Assembly (NCBI GenBank): GCA_963971535.1
Contig: OZ020589.1
Location: 68,177,239 to 68,241,238, forward strand
DNA from: Notolepis coatsorum
Taxonomy: Eukaryota; Chordata; Actinopteri; Aulopiformes; Paralepididae
Length of the DNA: 64,000 nt
Direction: 5' to 3'
Below, piece by piece: positions 1 to 11,943 of this stretch (within the stretch, counting starts at the first letter, position 1; each line of letters opens with the position of its first letter). The notes below the pieces were generated by a model that was given only the letters and a program-made list of their open reading frames with translations, was not told where the DNA came from and searched no databases. The position numbers and the translations under genes are program-made.

Positions 1-382
1 TCCTATGAACCCTCTTTCTCTGCCATTGCCCAGTCAAAGAAGTGCAATCGCTCTCATTAGATGTGTGTATGTAGGCTAGGCCTGTCTGCCCCCCACCCCC
101 CTGATGTTTGAGAGTTAAGAGTTGACAATAAGTGCTAATAAGATGCTGTGATTTGCTGTTGTTGCACAGACATGAAGCACTTTTTCATAAGCTCAGCTGC
201 ACTATAAATGTGTTTTTTTGTTCAAGTGTTGATGTTAGAATGTTCATATGCACATCATGCACTTACCTTGTTTGTTTTTTATTTAATTTTTATATTGAAA
301 TGTTGAAGAGGAGATGTTGCAGTTGTTGCACATAAATGAAGCACTTTTTTTTAAAAGTATACTACTTTTGCAATGTAGTTAA
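1..382. other. Unassigned AT-rich sequence
   Basis: No gene is supported. A short motif around gttgcaca..tgaagcac occurs twice (about 159-185 and 321-348), so this is probably decayed repeat DNA. The only open frame is short and AT-rich and resembles nothing I recognise. Confidence 0.4.
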
Positions 383-767
383 AGGGGATCTTATAAATGG
401 CCTTTTTCAGTGTTTAGCATTGTTTCCTAGCTATGTGGACTTATATTAATATGATCTATGTCTCTAATTCTCATATTGGCGCATTCTTCCAATTCTCCTC
501 TCACAATATTCACCCTCACTGAACTGAGTCATCTGAAAATGTGCTGATTTGTGATGTCAGAGAGACACTGCTGCATGATAATCAGCTGAGTTTCCACACA
601 GTTTCCACAGTGGTTGGAGCCCAGGCTCAAAACGTGTTTTTGAGTACTTGATTAGAAATACAAAACAATGAATTAAAAAAAAAAAATATTAAAGAGGTGT
701 TCCATAAACCCACAGGAATTGTGTAAAAGTGCCCAAATAGTGAAAGAAATAGTAAAATAGTTCCCCT
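383..767. mobile_element. TTAA-flanked miniature inverted-repeat element (385 bp)
   Basis: TTAA at 379-382 and 768-771 bounds a 385-bp segment. Its ends are imperfect inverted repeats: AGGGGATCTTAT at the left, and AGGGGAACTATT when the right end is reverse-complemented. There is no coding capacity. A TTAA duplication with short TIRs is the signature of piggyBac- or Kolobok-mobilised non-autonomous elements. Superfamily assignment between these two is not possible here. Confidence 0.65.
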
Positions 768-771
768 TTAA

Positions 772-913
772 ATAAAAGTTGTGAAAATGTGGTTGCGTGT
801 TGTGTCAAGTGTACATATATTCATAGAACGGGGAGGCGCCGTGGCAGTCCGGCCCCTGGCCCCTTGGGTTTCTGACAATGTGGCCCCCTGAACAATTTAG
901 TTGAATAGCCCTG
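772..913 (-). mobile_element. Possible hAT-type terminal fragment
   Basis: Read on the minus strand, this starts ACCAGGGCTATTCAAC and continues through a GGGGGCCACA block. That resembles the G-rich termini of vertebrate hAT/Charlie-like elements. No partner terminus or TSD was found, so it is a fragment at best. Confidence 0.3.
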
Positions 914-1085
914 GTCTACGGGATCAAAATGCTCAGTAGCTCCGTATAAGACGGGAGCTCCTTTAATAGTAATACTTATTAAAAGAGTAGTAATATCATC
1001 AGGCTTACAAATGATTAGCAGTATAGGCTTTTCCTATAATGATGATGATGATGATGATGATAATGATAATGATGATATATAATTA

Positions 1086-1341
1086 TTATAGGAAAGGAGT
1101 TTTCCCAGACATACATTCGGTTTATTACAAACAAAGAAGAGGTTAACAACTCTTCTACGCTTATATTTCATATGAACTGGATATAACTAACTAGTGACTA
1201 TGAAATAAGCGTGATTAGGATTAGTAATTGACTCGAGAACTTGGCGAGTTTAGCACCTCGCCGGGGGATATCGAGCGGCCACAGGGTTCTATCTCTAATA
1301 GGAGTTGAGATAGATAGAGACACCTGTAGCTCTTATCAGTA
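1086..1341 (-). repeat. Dispersed repeat family R1, copy A (internally deleted)
   Basis: This copy is co-linear with 8892-9273, from gttttccc..agacat through tagagacacctgtagctctta. It lacks about 125 bp that copy B carries between 'gactatgaaataag' and 'cgtgattaggatt'. On the minus strand there is AATAAA near the end, which would suit an LTR or a 3' end, but no TG..CA limits or TSD were found. Confidence 0.55.
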
Positions 1342-1741
1342 CTCTGTAGATATTTATGATAAACAATGACTTCATAACTTACCTGCTAATGATAACGTTA
1401 ACTAATGAAAATAATAAAGACACTTTCGCCACCATGACTCAGCATCAAACCCACCTTGTTGAGCATCTGCAACGACATAAACACACGGAGATGAGCAATG
1501 ATTGTTTCTGAATCGTTAACCGTATGAGAAACCGGTAAATATTTACAAAATCTAAGTGATTTTCCAACCTCGCGGAACTAGAGCTCGGTGAAGGCTGCAG
1601 GGCAGCGCTGCTGGATGTTCGCGCGTCACTCGGGGGGCGTGCTTCAGCGGCCAATCAGAGCGCAAAACGGCAATGCGGAACTGGAACAGCGTTGTAGAAG
1701 GCATTCACGCGTCCCAACCGGGAGCCTTGCCCCGCCTCCCT

Positions 1742-2089
1742 AAGCTCATCTAGTGTGATAGGTGCAGCTAACCGCTTAGCATCATCTCCTGAGACCTGTG
1801 GTAAGTTGATTTGATTAAGAAAGTCCTCCAGCTTAGTATGATCAAAGACCACCTCTGACTTGTACAGGTTGGAATAAAAAGAGCGAAATGTATCATTAAT
1901 CTTTTTGTGGTTGGTGGTTACCTCCCCCTGTTGGTTCTTAATGGAAGGGATATCAGCAAATTGTTCACTGGCTCGTATCTTCATATCTAGTAGGTGGCTA
2001 GGCCTGGAGCCGTGAAAGTAGTAGTGCTGTATTGTTCTGTGCATTTTAAATTCAGATTGTTGTCTTAAAATGGAGTGTTGAAGTGCCAC
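1742..2089 (-). pseudogene. L1/Tx1-like LINE ORF2 fragment (endonuclease-RT linker)
   Basis: The minus-strand frame reads into the segment of fish L1-type ORF2 that lies between the endonuclease and the reverse transcriptase. Visible family-like strings include NDTFRSFYSNLYKSE and APITLDELREA. Similarity stops near 1742, where the frame runs into unrelated sequence just before the RT core would begin. It is a dead fragment of roughly 115 codons. It is not the missing 5' part of the L1 copy at 7180-8526, because on the minus strand this more N-terminal piece lies downstream of that copy. Confidence 0.75.
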
Positions 2090-4085
2090 TAACTACAGTG
2101 ACCCTTTTTGTATTGACATCCTGTTCTCTCTCTGTCTTGTGGCACTTGGACAAATTACCTCTGTACCTAGGCACTGCAAAAAAGACTGCTCCCTCTGTGT
2201 TTTAAAAGCGAAGCAATGTGTGATGTAGTATATTAAGCATTAACATATATAAATAGAGGATTAAATATATGTTTATTGTATATGCTGAAGGACCTGTGTA
2301 TATGTGGTAATATTGAGTTGAGTTTCATAAATAATATGTGTGAATAATCAGAGATCATCACAGCTACCTTTCAATAGCAGAGTGGACTCAGTGGCTAAAT
2401 AAGGAACCATACTTGAGACAGTTACATCAGATAACAGCAGCAACAGTTATTTCAACCCCCACTCAAGCAATGACTAATTTAGAGAACAAACAACACCTTC
2501 TTGAATTGACAGTATGTAAATGTAGAAGCAGAGACAGCTGGGTTGAACACAGGGCAGACCAGTTTAGACTTGTTGAAGCATGGACACTAACTCACAAACA
2601 AAGTAATCTATTAATCAACTGTTTAGTATCAAAAGGTCTCATATGATGTCTGGTATCAGTCTAAGAAAGCACTGACTGTACTGGGATGATATTAGACATC
2701 TATAGCCATATAGAAGGAATGTTAAAGTTGGGACCTGTTGGGACAGACCCATCAGGAAGACAATGACGGGGGCCACTAGCGGCCCCCTCTGGGTATTGAG
2801 TCAAGATCCACACAGGAGATCAAGGGGGGGGGGCAGCCGGCCTCCCCCCAGAGAAACCCAGAGGGAGGGGCTGCCAGCGCCCACCGGACACCGCTCACAG
2901 AAGGCGCCCACAGGAGACGCCTGATTGGATCAACTGTAATAGTGAACTGAATTCTCTAGAAATTATAGTATATAGGAGGGCCCTAAATGATAATTCGGGA
3001 GCTCTCAGACCGGGACCACCCCAGGGGGTCTGTTGAGCTCCACCGCTTGACCACCAGAGAGACTGCTGTGCTGTTTGCATTTTATGTGAGTAAAATCATG
3101 GGAAAACACCATTTGTTGTTTAAAGTTTAGTGTAAATCCTTAATATCTGAAACCAGATTTACTCATGTATAAATGTGTGCAGCATGGTCAATGTATGTTC
3201 AGATTATGTTACCGACTGTTTTATGTACATTATTGAGGTTGGAGATGCAAACCTGATTGTGATATTTCTGTACAACAGACAGCTGTTAATGTTTTCTGAT
3301 AATCTTTTGTATGTAAAAGTCAACCTTTTATTCACTCTTGGCCCTGGTTCAAATAAATCAGTTGAGTTGAAATACAGTTCTGGTTTGTCTGGCGTAAACA
3401 TTTTATTCCTCATCTGCTAAGTCAGATGAGGAGACCAACGATTCTATCAGTATGAATCTTTCCTCCTCCTTCCAGATAGTCAATCTCATTGTGTAGTGCT
3501 ACAATAACCTCAAGTTATTGTAGAAAGTCTGTGGGAATTTACCACATATACATCTTGTATATCACAGCAGTGCAATTGTTCCGTTCCCTGTTAATACTGT
3601 GTGCTTCAGGACTGTGTGAGTCCACGGGGTGATTCCCTCCCCCAGACAGGTCCTATCTTCTGCAGGGCACATTCCAGCAGAATGAGGACAGTTACGCTTT
3701 GTGCCTACACTACGTTCACTGTGTGTATAAACAAAAATGATCAGTATATGTTGATTGCACATGTTAAATAAACTAGAAAGTATAATCAATACTTACATAC
3801 TATATACATACTGCCAAGCAGGAAGGCAGTATATTCAGCTTGATACTCAGGGCGCTTATCTTTCCCTCCCTGAGTGTATGACCTTGTAAGCCTTCTGCTA
3901 CGGTCGGCGCCCAAGAATCCTAGAATGCACTCCACTGATTGGTGCTGCAGCGGTTAACCCTTTACTATCACACTACAGATGGAAAAGTCATCCTACAACG
4001 GGTGATGATTGAGCTACATGTGTGATGTGTAAACATATAACCATGATTAAGTATATGTTTATTGTATATGTCTGTATTGTACCTG
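2090..4085. other. Unassigned intergenic stretch; LTR-like block at about 2738-3110
   Basis: No supported gene. The part from about 2738 (TGTTGGGAC) to 3110 is GC-rich, has a TATA-like tatatagg at about 2969 and then a pyrimidine/purine leader, so it could be an old solo LTR. No TSD was found. An AATAAA at about 3352 lies in a T-rich tail. The open frames at 2413-2646 and 3175-3420 resemble no family I know. Confidence 0.3.
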
Positions 4086-4129
4086 TATATATATATATAT
4101 ATATATATCTGTATATATATATATATCTA
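4086..4129. repeat. (TA)n microsatellite
   Basis: Two runs of alternating TA are separated by 'ctg'. Confidence 0.9.
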
Positions 4130-5590
4130 TAAGCTTACAGGCTATTCCTGCTGAAGGCCGGACCAGTGCAGGGGATTTCCACAGAACAGTAATCCGTTTC
4201 AGTAAAACTGTTACTCTTACTTTTTTAAGTTACTAACCATTGGCGTAGCAATGAGCCAATGACCAGACACAGTTGAAAGAAGGAGTGTTTATTTTTGCTT
4301 GCAATATGACGCTACGGAACAGTGTATAAAAAGTAATGTTCGCACATGAAAAGCTCTCTGCTTGCTTTTGTGACTTTTTTTTAGCTCCTAATTCAATGGT
4401 CATGCGGTGTACGAGACTTGAATAAGGCAGTTTTGTAAGAGTATTTCTCTCTATGATGATACTCTGTCTCTTTTCTGTTTTAGATTTGAAGAGCTGTGCT
4501 AGGCTCTTAGCTCATCTTTTGTGATGATTATTAAACTATAGAGGTTTTATTGTTCTTCAGGCGAAAGATGTTGATTTCGTCTTTGATGAGTTTTTTATGT
4601 CCTTGCTTTGTTATTTTCCTGGATTGGATCTTTCCAAGACAGTATTATTGTAACTACTTTTTCTAATTAAACCAAACTTTGTTAAATACTTTTATTCAAC
4701 TCTTGGACCGCGTTCTTTTACGAGCTCCATCATGATCTTTCAAAACGCTGGCAACGCCTTGCTTTCATCTGAGGTAAGCGGCAGGTAATTATGTCCTGGT
4801 AGCCTGATTACAGATTCAATCAATTGCTGGTTACTGCTTCTAGCTAAAGTTATATCAATGACTATTCAGTCATTCTTACGTCTGTACCCGGGTTGGAGTC
4901 AGGCATGCAGTCGTGCACACACGCGGTTACACGCCGTGTTAGTAGGTCACTGAGGCAGAAGTGCACGCAATGATGTGCACGTGCGCACTCGTCGCGCTGT
5001 GCGATAAGTACTCGGCATTTACGCTTGCCGTAGGCGATGATGTCACGTTCCTGTCACGTTTCCTGCAAAGAAAGTCAACAAGGCGGCGCCGGGCGCCACC
5101 ATCTTTGCCTGTTTACCCATTGCAGCACTTATTTTTCAGCAAAGTCTAATAAAAGTGCAATAAACAAAACGGATAAATTCACTGTGTGTTCTGCCTGTCA
5201 TTTGTTGATGAAACAAAACTAACATCAACACAAGTGACCACCAAGAGCGGATAGTTTAGTCTAAAAAAAGATCGGTAGCTACATTGTTAGCTGCATGCTA
5301 ACGTCAATGGAATATGCCATTATAACCGTATAGCATTGTGGCTAGAAGCTAATGTTAGCTCACGCTAGTTAGCCAGCACCAAACTGATGATATCGGGAGC
5401 TATCAGTAGTTAGATAACATTAGAGACAACGCTGTGTGTATTAAACAAAGGTGAATAGATGACTGGGCCATTTTGTTTAATGCTTGTTAAGTTGAAAGAG
5501 GAGCTTTGAGCTAACAGGGGCTGATAGCTAACGCTAGCTCATGTTAACCAGTGGCAGTGCTCAACCAATCGTTAATGCTAGCAGAATGAA
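4130..5590. other. Unassigned; promoter-like and AGCTAACGTTAGCT-type sequence
   Basis: No gene is supported. There is a TATA-like 'tgtataaaaagt' near 4323. At 4950-5110 the sequence becomes GC-rich. From 5280 to 5545 there are repeated 'gctaacg(t)tagct' and 'ttagctcacgctagttagc' motifs like those inside the hAT elements of this window. Probably decayed DNA-transposon sequence; boundaries not resolved. Confidence 0.3.
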
Positions 5591-5596
5591 TGGATG

Positions 5597-5676
5597 TAAA
5601 CTTTATTTAACATATTGCATAATGGGTACAATACAATACGGCTCAATACAAACAATTGTTAAGGGAATGCAGACTG
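5597..5676 (-). mobile_element. CR1/L2-type LINE (family L2-A) 3'-UTR fragment
   Basis: This matches the 3' end shared by at least five other copies in the window: minus-strand 'caattgtt..ttgag..gtattgtacccatt' followed by a 'gttaaataaagttt' tail. The copy is severely 5' truncated, ending shortly after 'ggaatgcagac'. Confidence 0.7.
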
Positions 5677-5679
5677 TTG

Positions 5680-6514
5680 TAGCTTGGACTGGGGTCCTTA
5701 TAACAATAACTTGACAACAGGTAGCTGCAGCTATTTGGGACACGGAGCTAGTTAGCTTAGCCTGTCCAGCAGCTAACATTATCCCATCGTTCGTGGCAAT
5801 TATATTACATGTCATTGATCTACTGGTCGACCACGGCCGACTGGTTGGGCACCACTGGTCTAATAGAAATAAATGCATTCAAACAAGAAACTAATGTATA
5901 GAAAATAGCATGGCAAACAAAAATTGCCAGGCCTAATGCGAGCCAGGGAAGTGCTGTGCGTTTGTAACGTGGCTTCATGTTTTTCATCCACTTGTTTTTG
6001 GTTGAGGTCTGAACTCTCAAAATGCCCATAAATATCATTTTTGTGGGTATTCTCCAGTTGTTGCTGTGGTGTTATCTGCCCACGCCCGTGTTTAGGTACA
6101 AGCTCGCAAAACCACGCCCCCCGTTCTCCCGGGGCCGAATCCGAGACCACCTATTCCAACTGATCCCGTTCAGCGGGGGGTGAAACGAATCAGAGCCGTT
6201 TCGCATCGCAAAAGGGGTGAGTGAGAACACTCCCCCCCGTTCTCGGGAGCAGTGATTCGATCTCCAAACGTGAGTGAGAAAGGGCCCTAAGTTACATTGT
6301 TTCTTTTTTTTTTATATATATTTTTATTTCATTTTTTGGAAGAAAAGGCAGGATATATAATGCACATACAATGCACATATAATGCACATAAAAACATACA
6401 TTTAAATTATTTGCCAATTACATGCATTGGCTTGCCCCTTGCCTCATTTAAAATAAATAACTCCTACCCCCTAACCCCTGCACCAACCACCGTTGACAAA
6501 AAATAAATAAAAAA
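5680..6514. other. Unassigned spacer
   Basis: No supported gene. There are two nearby GC-rich blocks with the same core, 'ccccgttctc(c)cgggg/ggag', at about 6118 and 6228, the second in a purine-rich context. They may be parts of one decayed element. Everything else is featureless. Confidence 0.3.
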
Positions 6515-7046
<532 letters not shown>

Positions 7047-7179
7047 GTAACCCCCCCCCCAACCCACCCCGTCATAGGCCTGAGAAGAAAATTAATTGAA
7101 CAAAAATGTCAACAAAGACCAAGAAAATAAAAAAAAACTAAAAGGAATTATACAGATATAATTAGTTATGTCCTGCTAG

Positions 7180-8526
7180 CTATATATTGAAAGTCCTAAC
7201 TTGATAGAGAATATGGTTCCAGCTATCTATTGTTTGATATCTTGCCCCATTTAATCTAGCTGTAGAAAGCTCCATTGTTACAACATCAGCTAATAACTGT
7301 TTCCAGTGATTAAAGGGCAGAGAGTGTGGAGCTTGCCATCGCAGCGCCAAAAAAAAAATTGCAGCAGTACTTCCTGCCAGCCAAAATCGTCTCTGAACAA
7401 TACTTAAAGCTAAAGAATCATCATCATTAAGGAGAAGTAATTTGGGACAACAGGGAATATGTTTTTGTAATACTTTAGATAGATAATTAGTTATCTGTTC
7501 CCAGAAACTTTTAACTGTGGGGCATTCCCACATCATATGTGTAAAAGTACCAGTAGTATTTAGAGAACAAAGTGTACAGTTTGGTGACATAGCACGTCTC
7601 ATTCTATAAGCTTTCTGGGGGGTTAAATATGTTTTATGGACAAAATTGAAATGAATCTGCTGATGATTTGGGTTTCGTGATGCCATAGTAACATTTCCCC
7701 AAACTCTGGTCCAATTGATAGAGTGATGGTGTTCTAATCCCAATTCTGTGCTCCACGATTGGATAACAGGTATTAACGAAGTACATCTTTGTGATAGATC
7801 TTTATAAATTATAGAGACTTGTCCTTTGGAGAGACCTGCAGTTTTTTTAGAGAAAGTAATTAACGGGTGAGTAGTTGGTTTGGTCCATGGAACTCCATAG
7901 GCTCGCATAGCCGAGCGGAGCTGTAAATATAAAAAAAAGGAGGTGCCAGGTAAGTTATATGACTCTTTCAGATCTGAGAATGTTCTTAGACCATTGTCCT
8001 CCATAACATCGCCAAGTACATGAATGCCACAGTTGGACCATGATTGAGCTACAAAACTGCGGCCTCCGCTAAGCAAAAACGGGTTATGAAATAAGGGAGT
8101 CTGTTCATGCCACTTAGTATCCCAATTAAGTAACTTTTCATATTTGCGCCATAAAGATATGGCATGCGCTATTATCGGACCATAACGTAATCTACATTGC
8201 TTTAGTGAAATATCTGTAAAGACAATGTCTTGTAAACGAATCGGCGCCACAATATGTTTTTCAATATTAAGCCAGGGGGCCTCAGAATTTAAATTAAACC
8301 AACTCAACAGAGGACGAAATGATAACGCTTGAAAATATAACTTAAAATTTGGCACAGTTAAACCACCAGATTGCCGCTCATTTTGTAAGGTAGTAAGTTT
8401 AACCCGAGCTCGCTTGCCTCGCCATATACATTTTGAGACTGCTCTATGTAAATTTTCCCAATGAGCAACAGGTGGGGCAATAGGAATCATGGAACTACAG
8501 AAGTTTACTCGAGGTAATATGTTCAT
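7180..8526 (-). pseudogene. L1/Tx1-like LINE ORF2, C-terminal 448 codons
   Basis: An open minus-strand frame of 448 codons matches the C-terminal third of fish L1-type ORF2, downstream of the RT catalytic core. It starts in the segment before the C-terminal domain (RGKRARVKLTTLQ, then GGLTVPNFKLYF). Near residue 315 it keeps the cysteine-rich motif of L1 ORF2: CTLC, then H and C in TFTHMMWEC, a C-x2-C..H-x4-C arrangement. Endonuclease and RT are absent, so this is a 5'-truncated insertion. The uninterrupted frame suggests it is not very old. The sequence between the stop (7180) and the TAA run (7046) would be its 3' UTR. Confidence 0.85.
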
Positions 8527-8891
8527 TTTGAGTTACATTGTTAATTTAGTTTGTATTTACTTTTCTAGTTTAAGTTAATTCAATTAAAGAAATTGTAACT
8601 ACAATTACATTTAAAACATTGTTATGCATAATAATCATCTGTCTGTGCGCAACCGAGGGAACATGTATGCGCGTGCGCGGGAGCGCGCGCGCACGTGGCG
8701 TATGGGCAGTTCCCATATTACGACTGCATCACTGGTTGGACTCAAAAGTATGGCTTCGACGCAGATACTCTTGTATTGAGCGTGTTTTTGACCTGGTCTT
8801 ATGGAAATGATTATTAATATTATACGCTAATATTACACTATTATTAATAGTACTACCTATTAAATAGTATTGCTGTGAATATGACTATTCA
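8527..8891. other. Unassigned spacer with CpG-rich core
   Basis: About 8650-8710 is rich in gcgc/cgcg. No ORF, no repeat partner and no TSD for the adjoining L1 fragment was identified. Confidence 0.3.
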
Positions 8892-9273
8892 ATGAAACGA
8901 GTTTTCCCAAGCAGACATTCTGTTTATTACAAACAATGAAGAGGTTAACAACTCTTATAAGTTTATATTTCATATGAAATGGATAAAACTAACCAGTGAC
9001 TATGAAATAAGAATTAAATAAAATACAAACTTGGCCACTTCCATGAAGAATTAAACAAATCTCCTGGAAGGAATGCCAAGCAAGCACCAGAGACTCTGTG
9101 TCAACCGGACTTGTTGAACTAATCAGAGGTTCTGTGGCTTAATACATGGCGTGATTAGGATTGGGAATTGACTCGAGAACTTGGTGAGTTTAGCACCTCG
9201 CTGAGGGATATCGAGCGGCCACAGGGTTTTATCTTGAATCGGTGTTGAGATAGATAGAGACACCTGTAGCTCT
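8892..9273 (-). repeat. Dispersed repeat family R1, copy B (longer)
   Basis: This is the longer partner of 1086-1341 and carries the extra internal segment (about 9016-9148). The two copies agree at both ends but break into unrelated sequence after 'agctctta'. A minus-strand AATAAA near one end suggests a retroelement terminal repeat, but this is inference. Confidence 0.55.
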
Positions 9274-9603
9274 TAACATGGCGTCCCTGGGTTGGGCTGA
9301 CGTCAAGGTATAAGATAACAGCCAAATGACATAAACTAGAATACTGCCAACGGAGAACTCTGGAATGAACATATTACAGAAGTGAGTTTAAACCTTACTT
9401 GAATGTGCTCTTATCAGCACCTAGGAAGTCCCTACCTTTCGCTTTAGAATGCGCCAGGCAAAATATATTGATTTGTATGGCACCAGGATTGTCCCCCTCA
9501 GAGGAGAACAGTGGCAAATTAAAAGGCGTCAGCGCTTTTATGGGCGTTGCTGATGGAGCGGTTAAGGCCGCAAAGAAGGGGTATCTGTCGGATAACAGAT
9601 CAT
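9274..9603. other. Unassigned; overlapping short frames on both strands
   Basis: Frames of about 70 codons are open on both strands (9399-9611 + and 9395-9625 -). Neither resembles a family I recognise. Mutual overlap makes at most one coding, and more likely neither. Confidence 0.3.
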
Positions 9604-9926
9604 CAGTATGACTAAAGACAGTCAATATGACTGAAGACAGTCAATATGACTAAAGACAGTCCATATGACTGAAGACAGTCAAGAGGACTAAAGACAGTCA
9701 ATATGATTGAAGACAGTCAATATGACTAAAGACAGTCAATATGACTAAAGACAGTCAATATGACTAAAAGACAGTCAATATGACTGAAGACAGTCAAGAG
9801 GACTAAAGACAGTCAAGATGACTAAAGACAGTCAATATGACTAAAGACAGTCAATATGACTAAAGACAGTCAATATGACTAAAGACAGTCCATATGACTG
9901 AAGACAGTCAAGATGACTGGAGACAG
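9604..9926 (+). repeat. 19-bp minisatellite
   Basis: About 16-17 tandem copies of a 19-bp unit, 'atgactaaagacagtcaat'. Variants alternate taaa/tgaa and tcaatat/tcaagag/tccatat, and one unit has an extra A near 9765. Direct head-to-tail arrangement without unique spacers. Confidence 0.95.
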
Positions 9927-10702
9927 CAACCCTTGTGGCTTCCTGGTCATGATTTCTACTACTTTTCTACTTTCTTGACTTTGTGTGTGAGCACAGCGGT
10001 GTCTGTGTTTATTATTATTATTTCATGAAATTGGGGCCATATCTTCATTTTACATATATTTTCATTATGTCAAAAGATTATGATTTGAAACGCTCTAAAA
10101 AAAAGTTAGTCATATAGGGTACCTCCCATGTCCCTAGTGTCCATTTTCATCCCATCCACTTCCATGTTAATAAAACCGCAATAAAACCGCCATAAAATCG
10201 CAAGTCTAAAAAAATATATATCTCTAATCTCTAATTTCTAATCATATATCGATAAATAAACAGAATAATTACACCAGGCATGCAAAAAAAAACAATACAT
10301 ACCTTTTAGTAATAGATTAGTACTAACCGGTGCTTACTAACGCTTACTAACGGCTATTTCTGACCGCTATTTCTGACCGAAATAGTCAACCTTTCTTTTT
10401 TATAATGGCAGATTCTTATTCACAGGAATTTTGTCCATTTTTCACACGCTGTAATATGGTGTCTAGATTTTTTAGAAATATGATGAATATGGATATGAAT
10501 ATGAATTTTTTCAATAAAAACAGACTTGGTATCAAACGAACACGAATATAAGTGGTTAAAATTCAGAAATACTTGTAATTTGTTACAGATATCTTGAGAT
10601 TGGGCTATTAATGTTAATCGTGGGGAATTTTTTTTTTTAAATAGTAAACAGTTAATATTATATGGCTTTAAACATGATGTATCATTTCATCTTTTAAGCC
10701 CA
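9927..10702. other. Unassigned AT-rich sequence
   Basis: No gene or repeat boundary is recognisable. There are several A and T homopolymers, and 'tgcttactaacgcttactaacgg' near 10331 is a short direct repeat. Confidence 0.3.
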
Positions 10703-10859
10703 GTGAGTGTCAAAATCCTTAGGAAGCCACACGGGTTAAAGAGTCACCAGCGCATTCATACAGGCAAAAAGCCCTGCTACTGTGACGGATGTGGAACCAG
10801 CTCCAGTGTGTCTGGCAGCTTAAAGAGTCACCAGCGCAATCATACAGGCAAAAAGCCCT
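10703..10859 (+). pseudogene. C2H2 zinc-finger array fragment, part 1
   Basis: The frame gives a partial finger ending [13 protein letters not shown], then a whole finger CDGC-x12-HQRNH, then the linker HTGKKP. The spacing C-x2-C-x12-H-x3-H and the HTGKKP linker (family norm HTGEKP) are those of Kruppel-type zinc fingers. The array is cut at 10859 by the LTR element (TSD GCCCT) and resumes at 16853 and again at 19866. The fingers are nearly identical at DNA level, so they are recent tandem duplicates. There is no start codon context or effector domain; the hydrophobic finger position is filled by Ser/Val, so fold competence is doubtful. Confidence 0.7.
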
Positions 10860-11157
10860 TGTTATGTACCATGAGCTTGATTACTCCTGTGTCACTGCAG
10901 TATAAGGTGATGGCTGCTAATTAGCTGATTGCTGCTGATTGGAAACATGCCTGGCAGCTTAAAGCCAGTGTCTCAGTCACACATGCAAGCTGTCTGTGGT
11001 TAGATGAGTGTGTGTTAACAGAGAGTTGTCACGTTCTCTCATTCTTGTTCTTTAGTTTGTACCAGTAATTCCTTGTTAGAGTAGTATTTTGAGTTAAACA
11101 CGGGTTTTGGTGTCGGTTTGCACATAGGTTGCGTCCTTTTGAGCCAGGGTTGTAACA
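10860..11157 (+). repeat. 5' LTR of Gmr1-like element
   Basis: Matches 16559-16852 with a few substitutions and a 4-bp indel near 'cacataggttgcg'. Bounded by TGTT and AACA. Confidence 0.9.
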
Positions 11158-11159
11158 GT

Positions 11160-11176
11160 TGGGCGCTCGTCCGGGA
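11160..11176 (+). promoter_or_regulatory. Primer-binding site, tRNA-Pro-like
   Basis: 'tgggcgctcgtccggga' starts 2 nt after the LTR. It differs at one position from the complement of the tRNA-Pro 3' end (TGGGGGCTCGTCCGGGA, from memory). Proline tRNA is a common primer for vertebrate retroelements. Confidence 0.6.
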
Positions 11177-11943
11177 GTGAATTTGGAAACAAATACCCCT
11201 AGAATTTGTTTGGTGTTTTTTTGTTTTGCATGGGGTGACGTGGTGCTATAGTGTGGGTGGTGTTCGTTACATGTTGTGTAACGTGGGGGCTTGAGCCGAT
11301 CATCAAACAGGTGAGTATGCCCTTATTTGTTTGTAATTTGATGTGACTACTTATTGCTGTTAAAATATATAGTTTAGTGGGCACCATATGTAGGTAGGGA
11401 CTTTATTTTCTGGTTGTTTGTTAGCTTCCTGTGCACCACATACTCCTGGGGCAGTCAGAGAAGTGATTAGCACCATCTACTTGTCTTGTACCGTTCCATA
11501 TACTTGACGGGTGGATGGTCAATATGATCTTTGGCTGGTAGCAGGTGTGGTTGAAGAGGGTTAGGTCTACAGGGCATTAGTTTAAGGGTAGGTAGGATAG
11601 GGAGCCAGAAAACACAGGTAGGGCTTGATGTAGGTTTTTTTAGGGTAGACATGTGGTGGGCCGTTTTGACTGCAGTTTAGATGTAGAAGCTCTAAGAAGT
11701 CATATCAGGTTATATGGGGCACCTGTTTGAATTGGTTTGTTGTATATATTTTTTTGTTTTTGTTTTGAGTGTTTGGATAGCCTACCTGTTAGCACCTAAC
11801 CTCCTGCGCATATGACACAGCTAGTTATTCAGGGTGGTTGTTTTTTTATTTATTTTTTTGCAAATTAGAAAGGTGCGCTCAGTAGAGCACACATTTCCAC
11901 CGTGTCTCTTTGTAGTTATTGGTATTGGCATTAGCATGCTAAC

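Noticed and set aside
9604-9926. CRISPR-like regularly repeated array
   Set aside because: Units are directly adjacent with no unique spacers, the flanking sequence is eukaryotic, and there are no cas genes. It is a minisatellite.
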